From: Phoenix dactylifera
Lineage: Eukaryota > Streptophyta > Magnoliopsida > Arecales > Arecaceae
Assembly: GCF_009389715.1 (NCBI RefSeq)
Contig: NC_052399.1
Span: 5,086,585 to 5,150,584, forward strand
Length of the DNA: 64,000 nt
Direction of reading: 5' to 3'
This document shows positions 36,759-48,623 of the stretch, piece by piece; within the stretch, counting starts at the first letter, position 1; each line of letters begins with the position of its first letter. The position numbers and the translations under genes were made by a program. The notes below the pieces were generated by a model. It did no database searches. It was not told the DNA's origin and worked only from the letters and a program-made list of their open reading frames with translations.

Positions 36759-37019
36759 ACGGTGCAGGGGTGCAACATGGCCACGGTGGAAGCTTCACAT
36801 GCAAACACCCTCGTCTGTCTTTCAAATTACTGAAATGTCACCTAAAGATCGTCTTCTTCCTCTGATTTTTCTTAAATAACAATATCCTATGATGGTTAAA
36901 AAATAACGTTTCATTTTCTACACTTTCACAGAGATTTTCTTTTGGATGCATTCATTTACATAGTCATAGCATATTTTCATGATAAAGTGTATTTATCAAT
37001 TACTACACTTGATTAATAA

Positions 37020-37360
37020 TTTAGAGTTAAGAACATTGCAATTGGGGGCGGACTGCATCCTCCTCGAGGATGATTCGGTCACGGTGGTTGAGTGGATCTG
37101 GGGTTGAAGCCTCGACACTAGCTTTAAACTGCTGCTACGCGACATTCGCAAGCTTTTAGTTGAGCGTGGACTCTCGGAGACCACACATATCTACATGGAG
37201 ACGAATAGTATGGCTGACTGAGCGACCTCATTCGCAGCCCACTATGTTGGAGGCTTCATCTGGGCCGATTACGTGACGGTGCCTCATGATTTGTGTTATC
37301 TTCTTTTTACTGATTATGCTGATTGTATCCATGCTCGACATGTGTAAGCTGTCGTTGTTA
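37020..37360 (+). pseudogene. LINE RNase H remnant
   Basis: The frame from about 37022 reads ELRTLQLGADCILLEDDSVT, then VVEWIWG-stop, LLLRDIRKLLVERGLSETTH, and MAD-stop-ATSFAAHYVGG. This is the plant LINE-type RNase H tail also seen at 6203-6799. It has at least two in-frame stops and no clear A tail. It is a decayed fragment. Confidence 0.75.
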
Positions 37361-37649
37361 AAAAATTTTTTTGCAATTGTTCTATAGAATATTATTTTGT
37401 GAAAAATATAGTTTTATGCAATGAAGAAATGATGGATGAGATGACGCTTAGAGAAAACAAAAAATAAATAATTGCATAAAAATAATAAAATCTAGTGCAA
37501 ATGCATGAGTCATGGATAGATATAGGACTAAATTAATTTTGCTATATATAAATATGGTAGTTTTGAGGAATATTTACACTTGTTTGTCTTTTGGATTGCC
37601 AATTTTTTTTAATTGTTTTTTTGGTAAGTTTTATTTGTAAGCACCTACC

Positions 37650-38844
37650 CAGGGCTGGAAGTGGGCTCGGGCCGGCCCGAAGCCCATCGGGTCGGGCCGC
37701 ATGCGGGCCGGGCTATGGGCTAGACCCAATGAATTTCGAGCCGGGCTCGGGCTGCAAACTTAAGCCCAATTTTATTTCGGGCCGGGCTCGGGTTTCCTAT
37801 TGGCCCGGCCCGGGCCCGGACCAAGCCCGAGCCCAATGTCAGCCCGAACCGAAATCAACCACGGCCCGAAATCGACCACGGCCCAAATTGGGTATTTGGC
37901 CATTTGGGTAACCGGGTTACGGGATTTGGGGATTTTTTGCGGTTGCCGAATCGCGATTTGCAGAGGCTCGTCGTCGTCGTCGTCTAGGGTCCGGTGGTGG
38001 CGTGGGGCTCGTCGTCGTCAGGTTCGTCTAGGCCGGTGAACCTGGGGATCACCATCGATTCGCCTTCGGCTTCCTCCTAAATGCTGTCAAGAACTCCTCG
38101 CTCCCATTAACAGCGCAACGGCGAAACACGAAACCCGTCGCCTGTGCCGGGTCCGTCCGCCCCTGCGCCATCACGGCGTCGCTACCGGACTTCCCCGGCC
38201 CCTCCGCCCACGTCACCATCTCGAGGAGACATTCGTCAAACACGGCGGTGGCGTTGCCGAAGACGAAATCGACGGTGCCGGAGATACGGCAGCGGCAGTA
38301 TAGCTGCCGGAGGGACCGCGCATAGAGAGTATCCTGGTGGCCGTCGGCAGCGCGGCCGCGAGGGAGGGCAGTGGCGGCGGCGGCGAGGCGGCGGTCGGAG
38401 AGGGAGAGGTGCTCGAGGCAGTTGCGGGCGGCATTGGAGCGGTCAAGGTTGGAGGAGGCGGCGGCGAGGATGGACTGGACGAGGGAGCGGGCGGTAGGGA
38501 GGGCGGTGGAGGAGACGGAGATCCTGAAATCCTACAGAAGCCACCTGATCCCCAGGTTCGTTGGCCTCCCTACAGAAGCGATCCTGGAAGTGCTCGGACT
38601 CGGCCTCTGTTCTTATAGCCCTTCCCATGAAGGACTTACAGATGCTTCAAGTTTTCTCCCAATTGGGCTATCAGGAAACAGTGCTCGGGCTATAAGTTTT
38701 CTTCCACAATCGGGCTGGCCCAATCGAGCTCGGGCCGATTTTCAATAATACTATTCGGGCCTAGGCCCGGCTCGAAGCCCGGAAAATAAATTCGGGCTGG
38801 GCTTGGGTAGGGGTGTGGCCCGGCCCGGCCCACTTCCAGCCCTA
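37650..38844 (-). mobile_element. Non-autonomous hAT-type element carrying a pectinesterase gene piece
   Basis: The left end CAGGGCTGGAAGTGGGC and the reverse complement of the right end TAGGGCTGGAAGTGGGC match at 16 of 17 bases. Flanks CACCTACC (37642-37649) and CACTTACC (38845-38852) agree at 7 of 8, an 8-bp hAT-like duplication. Subterminal zones on both sides are dense in GGGCCGGGC/GCCCGGCCC words. The core (about 38055-38620) is derived from a host gene; no transposase is present. It lies about 1.3 kb upstream of the TMEM214-like gene. Confidence 0.85.
38055..38620 (-). pseudogene. Rearranged pectinesterase/pectinesterase inhibitor fragment
   Basis: Read on the minus strand, 38520-38340 gives the inhibitor-domain text ARSLVQSILAAASSNLDRSN and NCLEHLSLSDRRL. 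Near 38332 this passes without a stop into catalytic-domain text QDTLYARSLRQLYC, then GTVDFVFGNATAVF and FVFRRCAVNGSEEF. Plant type I enzymes have the linker and the first part of the catalytic domain between these blocks, so a couple of hundred residues are missing at the junction. The Asp in GTVDF is kept. A stop follows RKPKANRW. It is a captured, internally deleted piece, not a working enzyme. Confidence 0.85.
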
Positions 38845-38852
38845 CACTTACC

Positions 38853-40090
38853 ATAGCAAGACTCTTGTTATCAATTACAAGAACGTTGTGAGAGCTCCGA
38901 GGGCATAATTTGATCAATTATATGGTATAATAAAAATATGGTCCATATATTACTCAAAATGATTTAAAGAAAAAGGAATATAGAACAACTAGTTTGCCTT
39001 TATATGAGAAAAGGGGATAGCAGACGAAGTTAAATAGAAATAGAAATACATCCAATAATATCTCGAGCACATGATGCTATGGAAACATAGGATACATTGG
39101 ACTTACCAAAGGATTGCCTCCAATCTTTGTGAGGTAATGGGATTACATTATATATTTTCTTCTCCATCAATAAACTATTTTAGCATTAAATATATTTGGC
39201 CTAGACTTTGATGTTTGCTATTCTTTTTGTTACCCAGTAAAGTGTCTATTTTGCATATTATATGTCATTAGTATGTATAAGATACATTGCATGTGCACAT
39301 GATTCATTGTATAGCTTAAAAGCGATGCATAGCCAATATGTTGGGCCTAACTTGGCTCTTATTATAAATAATATTTCATAAATATTTTTCATTTGTGTAT
39401 AGCATTACTTTCAATTATTGAAGTGAACTTGCATGGCAATTAAGCAGCATAGTTTATTATTAAATTAAGCAAGAAAATACTTGTTGCTTTTGATGATCTT
39501 ATCAAAATACTTCTCCATAATTTCATTTGTGCTTTTAAGGTATGGAAATTGACTTCCTTAATTAACTATTTTCTCAACCAAAATGTTAAAAATTAATAAT
39601 TATTTTTTAAACTTTTTATTTTTTATGCAAGTCTACAACATATCTCAATTAGAATTTTCACGTATAATCCTATAATCATGTTTCTGGATATTGATCTAGA
39701 TTTTCGTATCTCAAGGGTAAATAAGAAACAAACTAAACAAATATTTGGCTTACATGGAGAATTTTGAGAATCAAATGTATGCTTCAACTATTTTTTTTAA
39801 AATCAAATTATATATTCTTAATATTATATTCATTCATAAACTAATATTTCTCATTAGATATATTACATTTTCATTCAGAATATCAAGTTTAATAAAAAAA
39901 TAATTTTTGAAAATATTCTAGAAAAAGATAACTAAAGATATGGTGACCAAAAGATATACTTCAAGTGAAAAAGAAAGAAAAATAAAAAAAAACTAATTAT
40001 CAGTGACTTCAAAGTAAGTGGCTCCCCATTTTAGATGACGATCCGAATTAGAACACCCGTCCGAAGGGGGAGCCTTCCCCCTCTCTCCGC
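38853..40090. other. AT-rich intergenic DNA
   Basis: No gene or clear element; its right part is the promoter region of the TMEM214-like gene. Confidence 0.5.
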
Positions 40091-40098
40091 GCCTGCTC

Positions 40099-40107
40099 CT
40101 ATATAAA
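40099..40107 (+). promoter_or_regulatory. TATA box of the TMEM214-like gene
   Basis: CTATATAAA lies 86-94 bp before the ATG, followed by a C/T-rich leader, a usual plant arrangement. Confidence 0.7.
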
Positions 40108-40192
40108 GGATAAACACCCCCCCAACCTCCGTCCGTGGTCTCCTCTCCCCCTCTTTTCTCTAGCTCTTGCCGTCAAACCCCAATCAAGAGCC

Positions 40193-43100
40193 ATGGAGGA
40201 CACTTTCGGTACCCCCATCGTGGATGAGTCCTCCTCGTCCGCCGCCGCCGCTTCGGCGGAGGATCCCGACCACGGCTGGCAGAAGGTCACCTACGCCAAG
40301 CGCCAGCGGCGCCCGCAGAACGCCGCCGATCCCGACCGCAACCGCTCCAACGGCCTCCACCTCGCCGGAGATCGCCCCCACGTTTTCGCCTCCGTCGAAC
40401 AGAAGGCGCAGGAGCGCCGCCGCGCCCTCGAGGCTGCCGCTGCCGCCGCCGCCGCGGCTTCCGAGGCCGGCGCTGGGGCTCCCAGATCGAAGACCGCAGC
40501 CGCCGCGTCCGACGATGATGACGATGATAGCGGTGCGGAGGCCCCCCGCGGGGGACAGGAAAACGGGGAGGTGGCCAAGAAGGTGAAGCAGAAGAAGCCT
40601 AAGAAGCCGAAGGTCACGGTCCAGGAGGCCGCCGCCAAGATCGATGCTGCGGATCTTGGCGCATTTCTGGTCGAAGTATCGGTGAGAATTTGATCTGATT
40701 CGGTTTTGGGACCGAAGTCTCCGTTTATTGCTGCAAAGATCGAATCTTTGGAATAAATTTATCCCCTCCCCCCTCTTTTTTTTCGCAGGCTTCCTATGAA
40801 TCGCAACAGGATATTCAACTCATGCGGTTCGCCGATTACTTTGCGCGATCCTTTGCCCCGGTCAGCGGATCGCAATTCCCATGGACCAAGATGTTCAAGG
40901 AGTCCCCTGTTTCCAAGATCGTTGATGTGAGTTCGCTCTGCTTCTTGTGGCATGAATTTTTGACAAAAAATAGTTATTATAATTATTATAATTTTGAAAA
41001 GGTTCTGGGTTATAGTCTTTTGTTTTTTAATGAAATACTATGCATGCATTAGTTGGGTCTACAGACCATTACCTTGAAGACGGCATGCATCATGAATAGT
41101 TGATTTGAAAAGGTTTCTCTTATATTTGATGTTTATATTTCTTGAATATACTGTAGTTATTATTTTCAACTTGCATATGCCAATTTGGATTTGTTGTTCC
41201 TGAATTCCAACACATCTGCAGACGTCTATAGCTAAGAACATGAATTAAGGTTTGACAATATATCACATTATGTAAATCTAGTGTGATCCAGGTCATTGTA
41301 GACAGGAGTTGGTAGATCTGCTCAAAATGATGAAACTCAAAGCCATATGGAGAAACCGAGCAAGAAATATTCTAGTGCCTTCTTTAAAAGAAAAGTAACA
41401 TGGATTTATTGGGAAAATTTTCTCTTAATGCATCAATTTGGTGCATATGCTTGCCTAATATACAATTTTTTTCCTCAAGGACAAGAAGATAAGAACTTTT
41501 ATGTGTTAAGGGGCTGTTTGGCTACGTATTGTTTGTTCTCACTAAAAGGATTGTTTTATATAGATTGATTTTTAGGAAAGTTTCAATCAAGGTTCGCCAA
41601 ACCTGTATTGCGGCTCGTACATGCCGGTGAGTAGTTCAGTACGGTATGTACCCTACCAAGTTGGAGCATACTGAACTAAGGGGATGGAGAGGGAGGGGGA
41701 TGGAGGAAGAGATAGAGAAGGAGGGGGGGGGGAGAGAGGGGAGCGAGGGAGAAAGCAAAGAAGGAAGAGGGAGGGAGGGAGAGGCAGGGGGGAGAGAGAG
41801 GGAGAGGGAGGGGGCTCATATAGAGGGAGAAGATGGAGAAGGAGAGGGAGGGGGGGATAAAGAGGGAGTGGGGCTCACGTAGTGGGAGAAGAGGGAGGAG
41901 AGGGGAAAACAAAGAGAGGGATGCAGGATGAGGGAAGGTTATAAACAGAATTGACTTACCGAACTATCTCGATATGGTGTCGGTTCGGTGCAAGTCGAAT
42001 CGCCTGATTCAGCTATTGCTGGACTTGCAATTGTTGGTTATGGATTGGTGGAGCTGTTTAGGTTACTTCTAATGCTTTGATGTGTCACATGCTGAAATAG
42101 GAGCTTAAGTTTGAGTTTGCGTCACCATTTTAGCAGCTAGACAATATAATGCTGCTTAATTTCTTGATAGCCATGGATGATCTGAAAGGAACCATTTTTA
42201 GAACAAGCTCATTATCTTTTATTGTGTAACACTTCTCTCGATTAGAAAGGTCTAGTTTGAGCATAGTTGCCCAACCTCGATTATGTAGCATTTGGGTGAC
42301 CATGATAATTTAATCCAGTCTTGATCAACCATTAACAACCATGTGTTGGAGGTTGAATGCTGTTGACGATGGTTGGCCTTGTTTGACTATAATGCAGATG
42401 AATGGCCAAGATAATCTGAGCTTACTTGCTAGGAGATCCATTTCACATGCAATGTGTTTGTTCTCAAGACACAAGTCCTAGAAATGGTTTTTATTTGCTT
42501 TCTTGGGAGGGGGAAAGGGTAGGAAACATACTGGCAAACACTCAATAGACATAGTAAACCTTTAAACAGTATGGCTAAATAAAAATGACAAAGGAAACTA
42601 CTGCTAGCCTCTTTCAATGCGTTTTTGCATGTGTTCCTCAAGTATTTCATGAGTGTTCGTGTTTGTTTCTCAAAATGCTCATTTTTCTATTTTTTTGTGT
42701 TTTGTTTCTCACACGTTTACTATGAGTAGAAAGTATAAAGTATGAAAATAACTTGTCATCCATGATTGTAATCAGACATAATTGGTCATGGATATAAAAC
42801 ATAGATTGTTTATGACCATAATACCTGTTGTTTTTGATCTTACCAATTTGGCAGGTGGTTGACCAAGTTATGGAAGTTAGTCTATAGTTTGTTTTGGCTT
42901 ATATTCTTGCAGCATAATTGTCTCTTTGGTGGGGCATGGTTGAACCGCTTTGTTTAGCTTTGAGTCTTGTTGACTCTAACAAGTATTATTGACCAGCTAA
43001 TGTCTCTAATGTGAAAAAGGAATGAGTCAAGATTCAGTTTAGCTGCTAGGGCTTTTTGTCTTGCCAAATAATAATAACTGATAAAAGCCTTTATTGACAA

Positions 43101-46100
43101 CAGAATCCAATAGATGATGGCCTAAGATGATACCTAGGTTGCTCAAGGGACTCTAGCAGAAAGAAATATACTTGTCCTAGTTTATTTATTTTTCTTTTCT
43201 TCTCTAAGATTTTCTGTATATATTTATATATATTTACATGTATATGCATCTAAGGTTTTTGAAAGCATCATCAAGGCTAAGGAATGCTCGGGTCAAGTTA
43301 CAAATCTAACAGATGGATGAATTTAGATATCATTGGTTTTAACAGGTGATATGACATAATATGAAATAAAATCCTCATGGAGGTAATTGCAGGACATTTG
43401 CTGACAAGTTAGCTTAAGAGAAAATTGAAGCTTATATTAGACGAAGTGCATGTTCAAGTAAATTTTGTTTTAAGAATCAAGAAGTGGAAGCAAGTGAAGC
43501 TTTTGGAAGAGCTGGAGAAAGCTAATTCACACTGCATATGGACTGGATTTGGATTCACGACTGTGCAAGGAAATGCTGTGCATGGATGCTTATCAACTGC
43601 TTACTAGCATGGTCAAGAGCAAAGTCTCTGTGCATGTGCTATCTTGTGCATAAATCCTGGTGTGCCAATGAATGGCAGATGGGTGGCTGTGCATGGGTAT
43701 TTTAGTGTGCAGTTATGCTCCCAAGATTTGTCCCACAGCACATTTCTATGGTTTATTTTTTTTCGTGGTCTAATAAATCAAAATTGGGGCTAAATAGAAT
43801 CCTACCTGTTTCTGTTCATATGATAATTTTGTGAATGTAATCATAACCTCACAAAGAATTGTTATCTATGGTCTGATGACTGACTTCTTACACTCTAGCT
43901 ACATGTTCTCCTCTCCACTTAATTAATTTCTGTGAATTTGTATTTTTTGTTCTGTCATGTGGGGCTTTTTGCATCCATTTCTGTAGCACAAAATCAAGCC
44001 GCATATTTTCCCTTTCTCAGCTTTCATATCTAAATGGACAAAAAGGATAACACCTTTATGTTTTAACTCGTAACAATTTGATCTTTTAAGCTGTTGGTGG
44101 TTTGATTACTGTGGGTGCCTTTTTTTGTGATGCTGGTTTTCAATGTTAGTTTTTGGCAGCAGACTTGCGAACATCTTGTTCTAACTGTCTTTACCCAATA
44201 TTTTACACTTGATGTGGAGTGATATTGCTTATTTCTCAGTTTACAAGTTACTTACATGCCTTCTCTTTCACCAAGTTTATATCATCATTAGCATTTTGTT
44301 CGTTTGATTCTAACTGCATGTAACTGTCTGAAATATGTTAACCCGCACCTGATAACTCTTTTATAATGTTGTCATTCACTTTTTGAGGTTATAGTTATTA
44401 AGATCGTAAAACTATATCAGATCTACGAAAGAGAGTGTTAGATGCATTAGAATTTTTTGCTTTCAATCTGCTTCTTCAGTTTAAAACAAGAAATCTAATC
44501 ACCTTCATTTGTCTGCAACAGATTCCTCTTTGCCACATATCTGAATCTGTTTATAAGACATCAGTTGATTGGATTGCTCAGAAATCCACTGATGCACTTG
44601 GTGATTTTGTTTTTTGGTGTCTGGATGCCATCCTTGCTGATCTGGCAAGTCAACAAGCGGCTGCTAAAGGCTCAAAAAAATCTGTTCAACAGTCTCCAGC
44701 AAAGGCTCAGGTGAACATTCAACACAACTTGCAGCTTTACGAAATGTGCTAATAGCATGACCCGAATAGCTAATGAGGTTTAGTAAATTTAGAACTGATG
44801 CAAAGACAGGGAGCAGCTTAAACTATATACATGAAGTTCTTTTTTTGATGATAGAAAACAATAGGTGGGATGAAGATAACCAGCTGAGAAGGCGAGAAAT
44901 CAATTTTAATTTGTCCAATATGCTGAATGGCTTATTCACAAATTTTCTACTATTTTTTATGATAAAAACTAATTAATTTTCACTCTTGATATTTTTATGC
45001 AGCTTGCCTGGAAACTTTTCCAATTTCTTGTATTTGTTTTACTTCCCTATATATTGCAACAATGAACAATGTTTGAGCACTCAGGGCCATCTTGACAGTT
45101 GACAATAAACTTGAAAAAAAGTTTATCTGATGCATACAGTCACGAAGGTTATGATTTTGACTTATATACAGAAGGCAGATCTTTTCAAACATTATTATTA
45201 GCTCATATATGTAGGTAAATAAAAAGAAGAAGCAGGCATTAAGGCCAAATTCCTAACTCCTTATCTTAGTCGTATTTATATGGTGTTTACTGTTGGTTGA
45301 AGAGATAAGTTGGACAAAAAAATGTTATGCATTAAAAAATAGAAGACGAGATGCTAAGACATTGATCAATTACACTGAGGAAACAGAGTGCTCCTTGTAG
45401 CATCCTAAAGTGGACACTAACCAATTAGCATCCTTCTAGTCTTTTTTATTGAGAATATATATTTAATATAAATTTTCGTGAAAGCTACTTTTTTAATTTC
45501 CCATATTCCTTTTCTTTCTTGTCAGTTTTTTCTTCATTCTTTATTTTGACCTTTTCTTTGTTTCATCTAACAATTCTTTGATTCTTCCCCTTTTATTAAA
45601 CTCTTCTTTATTAACCAATGAGTTAGTTCTTTTACATGTCTCTTGAGAAACGAGAGGGGCCTGTACAAGTCCTTTATATTCTGCACACATCTTTCGACCA
45701 TCTGAGGTTTGCTTGAGAAACACCGTGGAAATCATCCTTATTTTCCATCACTGCATGTATGCGGTATTTAATTGATCTATTGAGAGGCTATGAGAGCAAG
45801 TTCAACTTAGTGCTCAGTATGCTTCAACTGTCATCCACATAAAGCAATTTATTTGTAAGTGTATGTATATAAACACACATATACACAATGCACACATACA
45901 TATATAATCATATCACAAGGCATAGATTTTTTTTTTATTTGTGTCTTGGGTTATGAAGTCCAATTTAGTATTCAGTATGCCTTCAAATTGCCATCCGCGT
46001 CAAATTTTTATAAATTTAAATTTTACTAAAGAAATTATGTAAACTTTGATCAGCAAGGCAATTTTTTTGTGTTTTGTGTTTTTTTTTCTTTTTTCTTTTT

Positions 46101-48623
46101 TTTTTTTTTTTAGGGGGGGCGGCGGGCGGGGGGGGGGGGGGGGGGGGTTGTTGGGGGATGCATGAAGGATAGTCCTATGGATAATGTAGTCTATAGCATT
46201 CAGTATGCCTTCAAATTGCCATCCACGTCAAATTTTTATAAATTTAAATTTTACTAAAGAAATTATGTAAACTTTGATCAGCAAAGCAATTTTTTTGGGT
46301 GTTGTGTTTTTTTTTACTTTTTACTTTTTTTTTGGGGGGGAGGGGGGTGTTGGGGGATGCATGAAGGATCAGTCCTATGGATAATGTAGTCTATAGCATA
46401 TTTTATGTACTTTATGATTACTGTAACACTGTTTCTGACCTTTCCGTTCCAAATTGTTGGGATCTGGCTTGATTACTAGGGTTATGGCAAGTGTAGTTCT
46501 CATGTCATTCTATTATGCTTGACTAAGTTCGCTTTAGAGTTTAATAACTCAGCTATAAATAAGTTGGGTGTTTGAAAAGTTAATAGCATGTCTACAGACT
46601 GACATATGATTTAAAGTTTTGGCTGTGGTTTTGTTCACACTGTTAAAGTTAAGCAAGCTCTTACATGCGCACTTGTACATATTGAAAAAGAATATATACA
46701 TTAGATAGTTTTTGACAACAATAATTTAATCTGTAATTGCAGTCACAGAGTTTTTGAACTGAACTTAGGACATGAGTTTCCATAAATTTTGCTTCATAGA
46801 GTTATGACATGAAATATTTTGGTTTTTTTGATGTTTATAAAAAAATAAACTCAACTTATTTATTGTGAAAAAATTGCTGACAAATAACTAGTTAGAATAT
46901 ATTATTAATATCATTGTACATAACACTACCAACTGCAGGTTGCAATATTTGTTGTTCTGGCGATGACGTTAAGGCGGAAGCCTGACATATTTATAAACTT
47001 TTTGCCAAGACTAAGAGAGAACCCCAAATATCAAGGACAAGATAAACTTCCAGTTATAGTTTGGGCGATTGCTCAGGTAACATGTTGATTGCCTTTTCCC
47101 TTGTTTGACTGAAGGAAACAAGCTGTCATTATATCTGCTGTCATATAAACCAATAAGATTTTTTTTTTTTTTAAACAGGCTTCTCAGGGAGATCTTGTCA
47201 TAGGGATGTATTTATGGGCACATTACCTGTTGCCTCTGATTTGTGGAAAATCAAGTGGGAACCCACTATCTAGGGACTTGCTTTTGCAGTTGGTCGAAAG
47301 GTTAGCCTCAGGAAAATTGTAGTTCTAGTGACATATCTGCCATCTTCACGTGCTTGGAATGCTAGCTTCTTTTGCATTTCGTTTGCAGATTTTTGTCAGT
47401 GCCAAAAGCTCGACCTATCTTATTGAATGGTGCTGTCAGAAAGGGGGAACGTCTAATGCCACCTGTTGCACTTGATCTGCTGATGCGAGCTACATTTCCT
47501 AATCCCAGTGCTCGAGTCAAGGCATGTTTTCCTTTTGCATGAAAGCTTTGCCATCTTCTTGGTTGCACACTGTTGGAGTTGGGCATTTTTAATAAACATG
47601 TAACTTATGCAGGCTACGGAGAGGTTTGAGGCGGTATATCCTACTCTTAAGGAGCTGGCTCTTGCAGGTTCTCCGGGGACTAAAGCTACAAAACAAGCAG
47701 CGCAACAGCTTTTGCCTGCTGCTGTCAAAGCTATGCAAGAAAGTATGGGAAATTGGTGGTGTTGTATTGTAAATATGTTCGAAGTATCATGTTTTATGTC
47801 AATATTTCTGATCTGTAAAGAAGCAATATATATAAAACTTAATATCAATAGTGATGATAATTAAAATCATTCTTTGCAGACAATCCAGAACTAACCAGAG
47901 AAGCTACTGATACTTTTATCTGGTGTTTGACTCAAAATGCTGACTGTTACAAGCAGTGGGTGAGTGTTCCTATTCCATATTTGAACTTTCTTCCAATAAT
48001 ATTGACTTGTCTAAGTAACCCTCAATAATTATTGCTTAATCTGGTGTTGAAATAACGATATCAGGAAAAACTTCACTTGGACAATGTGGATGCTAGTGTT
48101 GCTGTTCTACGAAAATTGTCTAGTGAGTGGAAGGATTACTCAACAAAACTCTCTCCTCCTGTTGCTCTGCGGGAGATGCTGAAGCACCTAAGGGCTAAGG
48201 TAAGCAACTTCATGGATGCTTTATTAATGGATGGGCAGTTGAATGCTAGATTTTCATTGTTGTGAAACTTGAATCTGTGTTTCAACTTTTTCAACATGAA
48301 TTGCAAATATGCTGTCATTTTGGTTTTAGTTGGTGTCCGATGTTACAATGCAAGCCCAATTTGTTAAGAGGCACTTCTGTTTTGTCATGCAGAATGAGGA
48401 AGCTCTAGCTGGGGTTGTGGATTCCAGCAAGCAAGCATCCATTAAAGATGCAGACAAGTACTGCAAGGTGATCTTGGGAAGGTTAACACGGGGCTTTAGC
48501 TGCTTAAAAGTTGTTTGTGTGTTCTTGCTTGCAGGTGCCGTTGGTTTTGCTGTATCTCCAAACATGGACTCCTGGGACTGGAATAAGATCCGGGAGACGT
48601 TTGGTTCCCTTCAGTCTTTCTGA
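40193..48623 (+). CDS. TMEM214-like (DUF2359) ER membrane protein, ten exons
   Basis: Coding exons: 40193-40681, 40789-40926, 44522-44710, 46939-47076, 47179-47300, 47389-47521, 47613-47742, 47880-47959, 48065-48199, 48393-48623. The 1785 bases give 594 aa, near the ~600 aa of Arabidopsis DUF2359 proteins. GWQKVTYAKRQRR at residues 28-40 is the family signature. A basic KVKQKKPKKPKV stretch follows an acidic run in exon 1; the last exon ends with one hydrophobic helix (about 555-572) and a short tail, suggesting a tail-anchored ER protein. Animal TMEM214 acts in ER-stress signalling; the plant role is unknown. The intron after 47521 has a GC donor. A GT at 48468 after CTGCAAG is not used, since the open frame encodes the conserved membrane end. 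Confidence 0.93.
41588..42010. mobile_element. Foldback-family element with polypurine core in TMEM214-like intron 2
   Basis: The left end AAGGTTCGCCAAACC is the same as that of the element at 22919. The right side (about 41950-42010) has CGGTTCGGTGCAAG-type text. About 230 bases between (41676-41905) are almost all G and A on the plus strand. The right terminus is not clear and no duplication was found. Confidence 0.55.
42020..44500. other. Rest of TMEM214-like intron 2
   Basis: This is intronic DNA; no nested gene was seen. Confidence 0.6.
45965..46405. repeat. ~215-bp tandem duplication with G-tract in intron 3
   Basis: The block starting ATTCAGTATGCCTTCAAATT occurs at about 45970 and 46199, and its partner end GATGCATGAAGGAT...AGTCCTATGG at about 46157 and 46358. 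Each copy has a poly-T run followed by a G-run. In copy 1 this is an almost pure G tract (about 46113-46147); in copy 2 it is shorter. The copies are very similar, so the event is recent. Confidence 0.87.

Noticed and set aside
41646-41912. Glu/Gly/Arg-rich open frames in the purine tract
   Set aside because: They result from a G/A-only strand, inside an intron.
48468-48534. Possible extra intron between CTGCAAG/GTGATC and TTGCAG/GTGCCG
   Set aside because: The sequence between is open and encodes the conserved GRLTRG...CLK and membrane helix of the family end, so it is coding.
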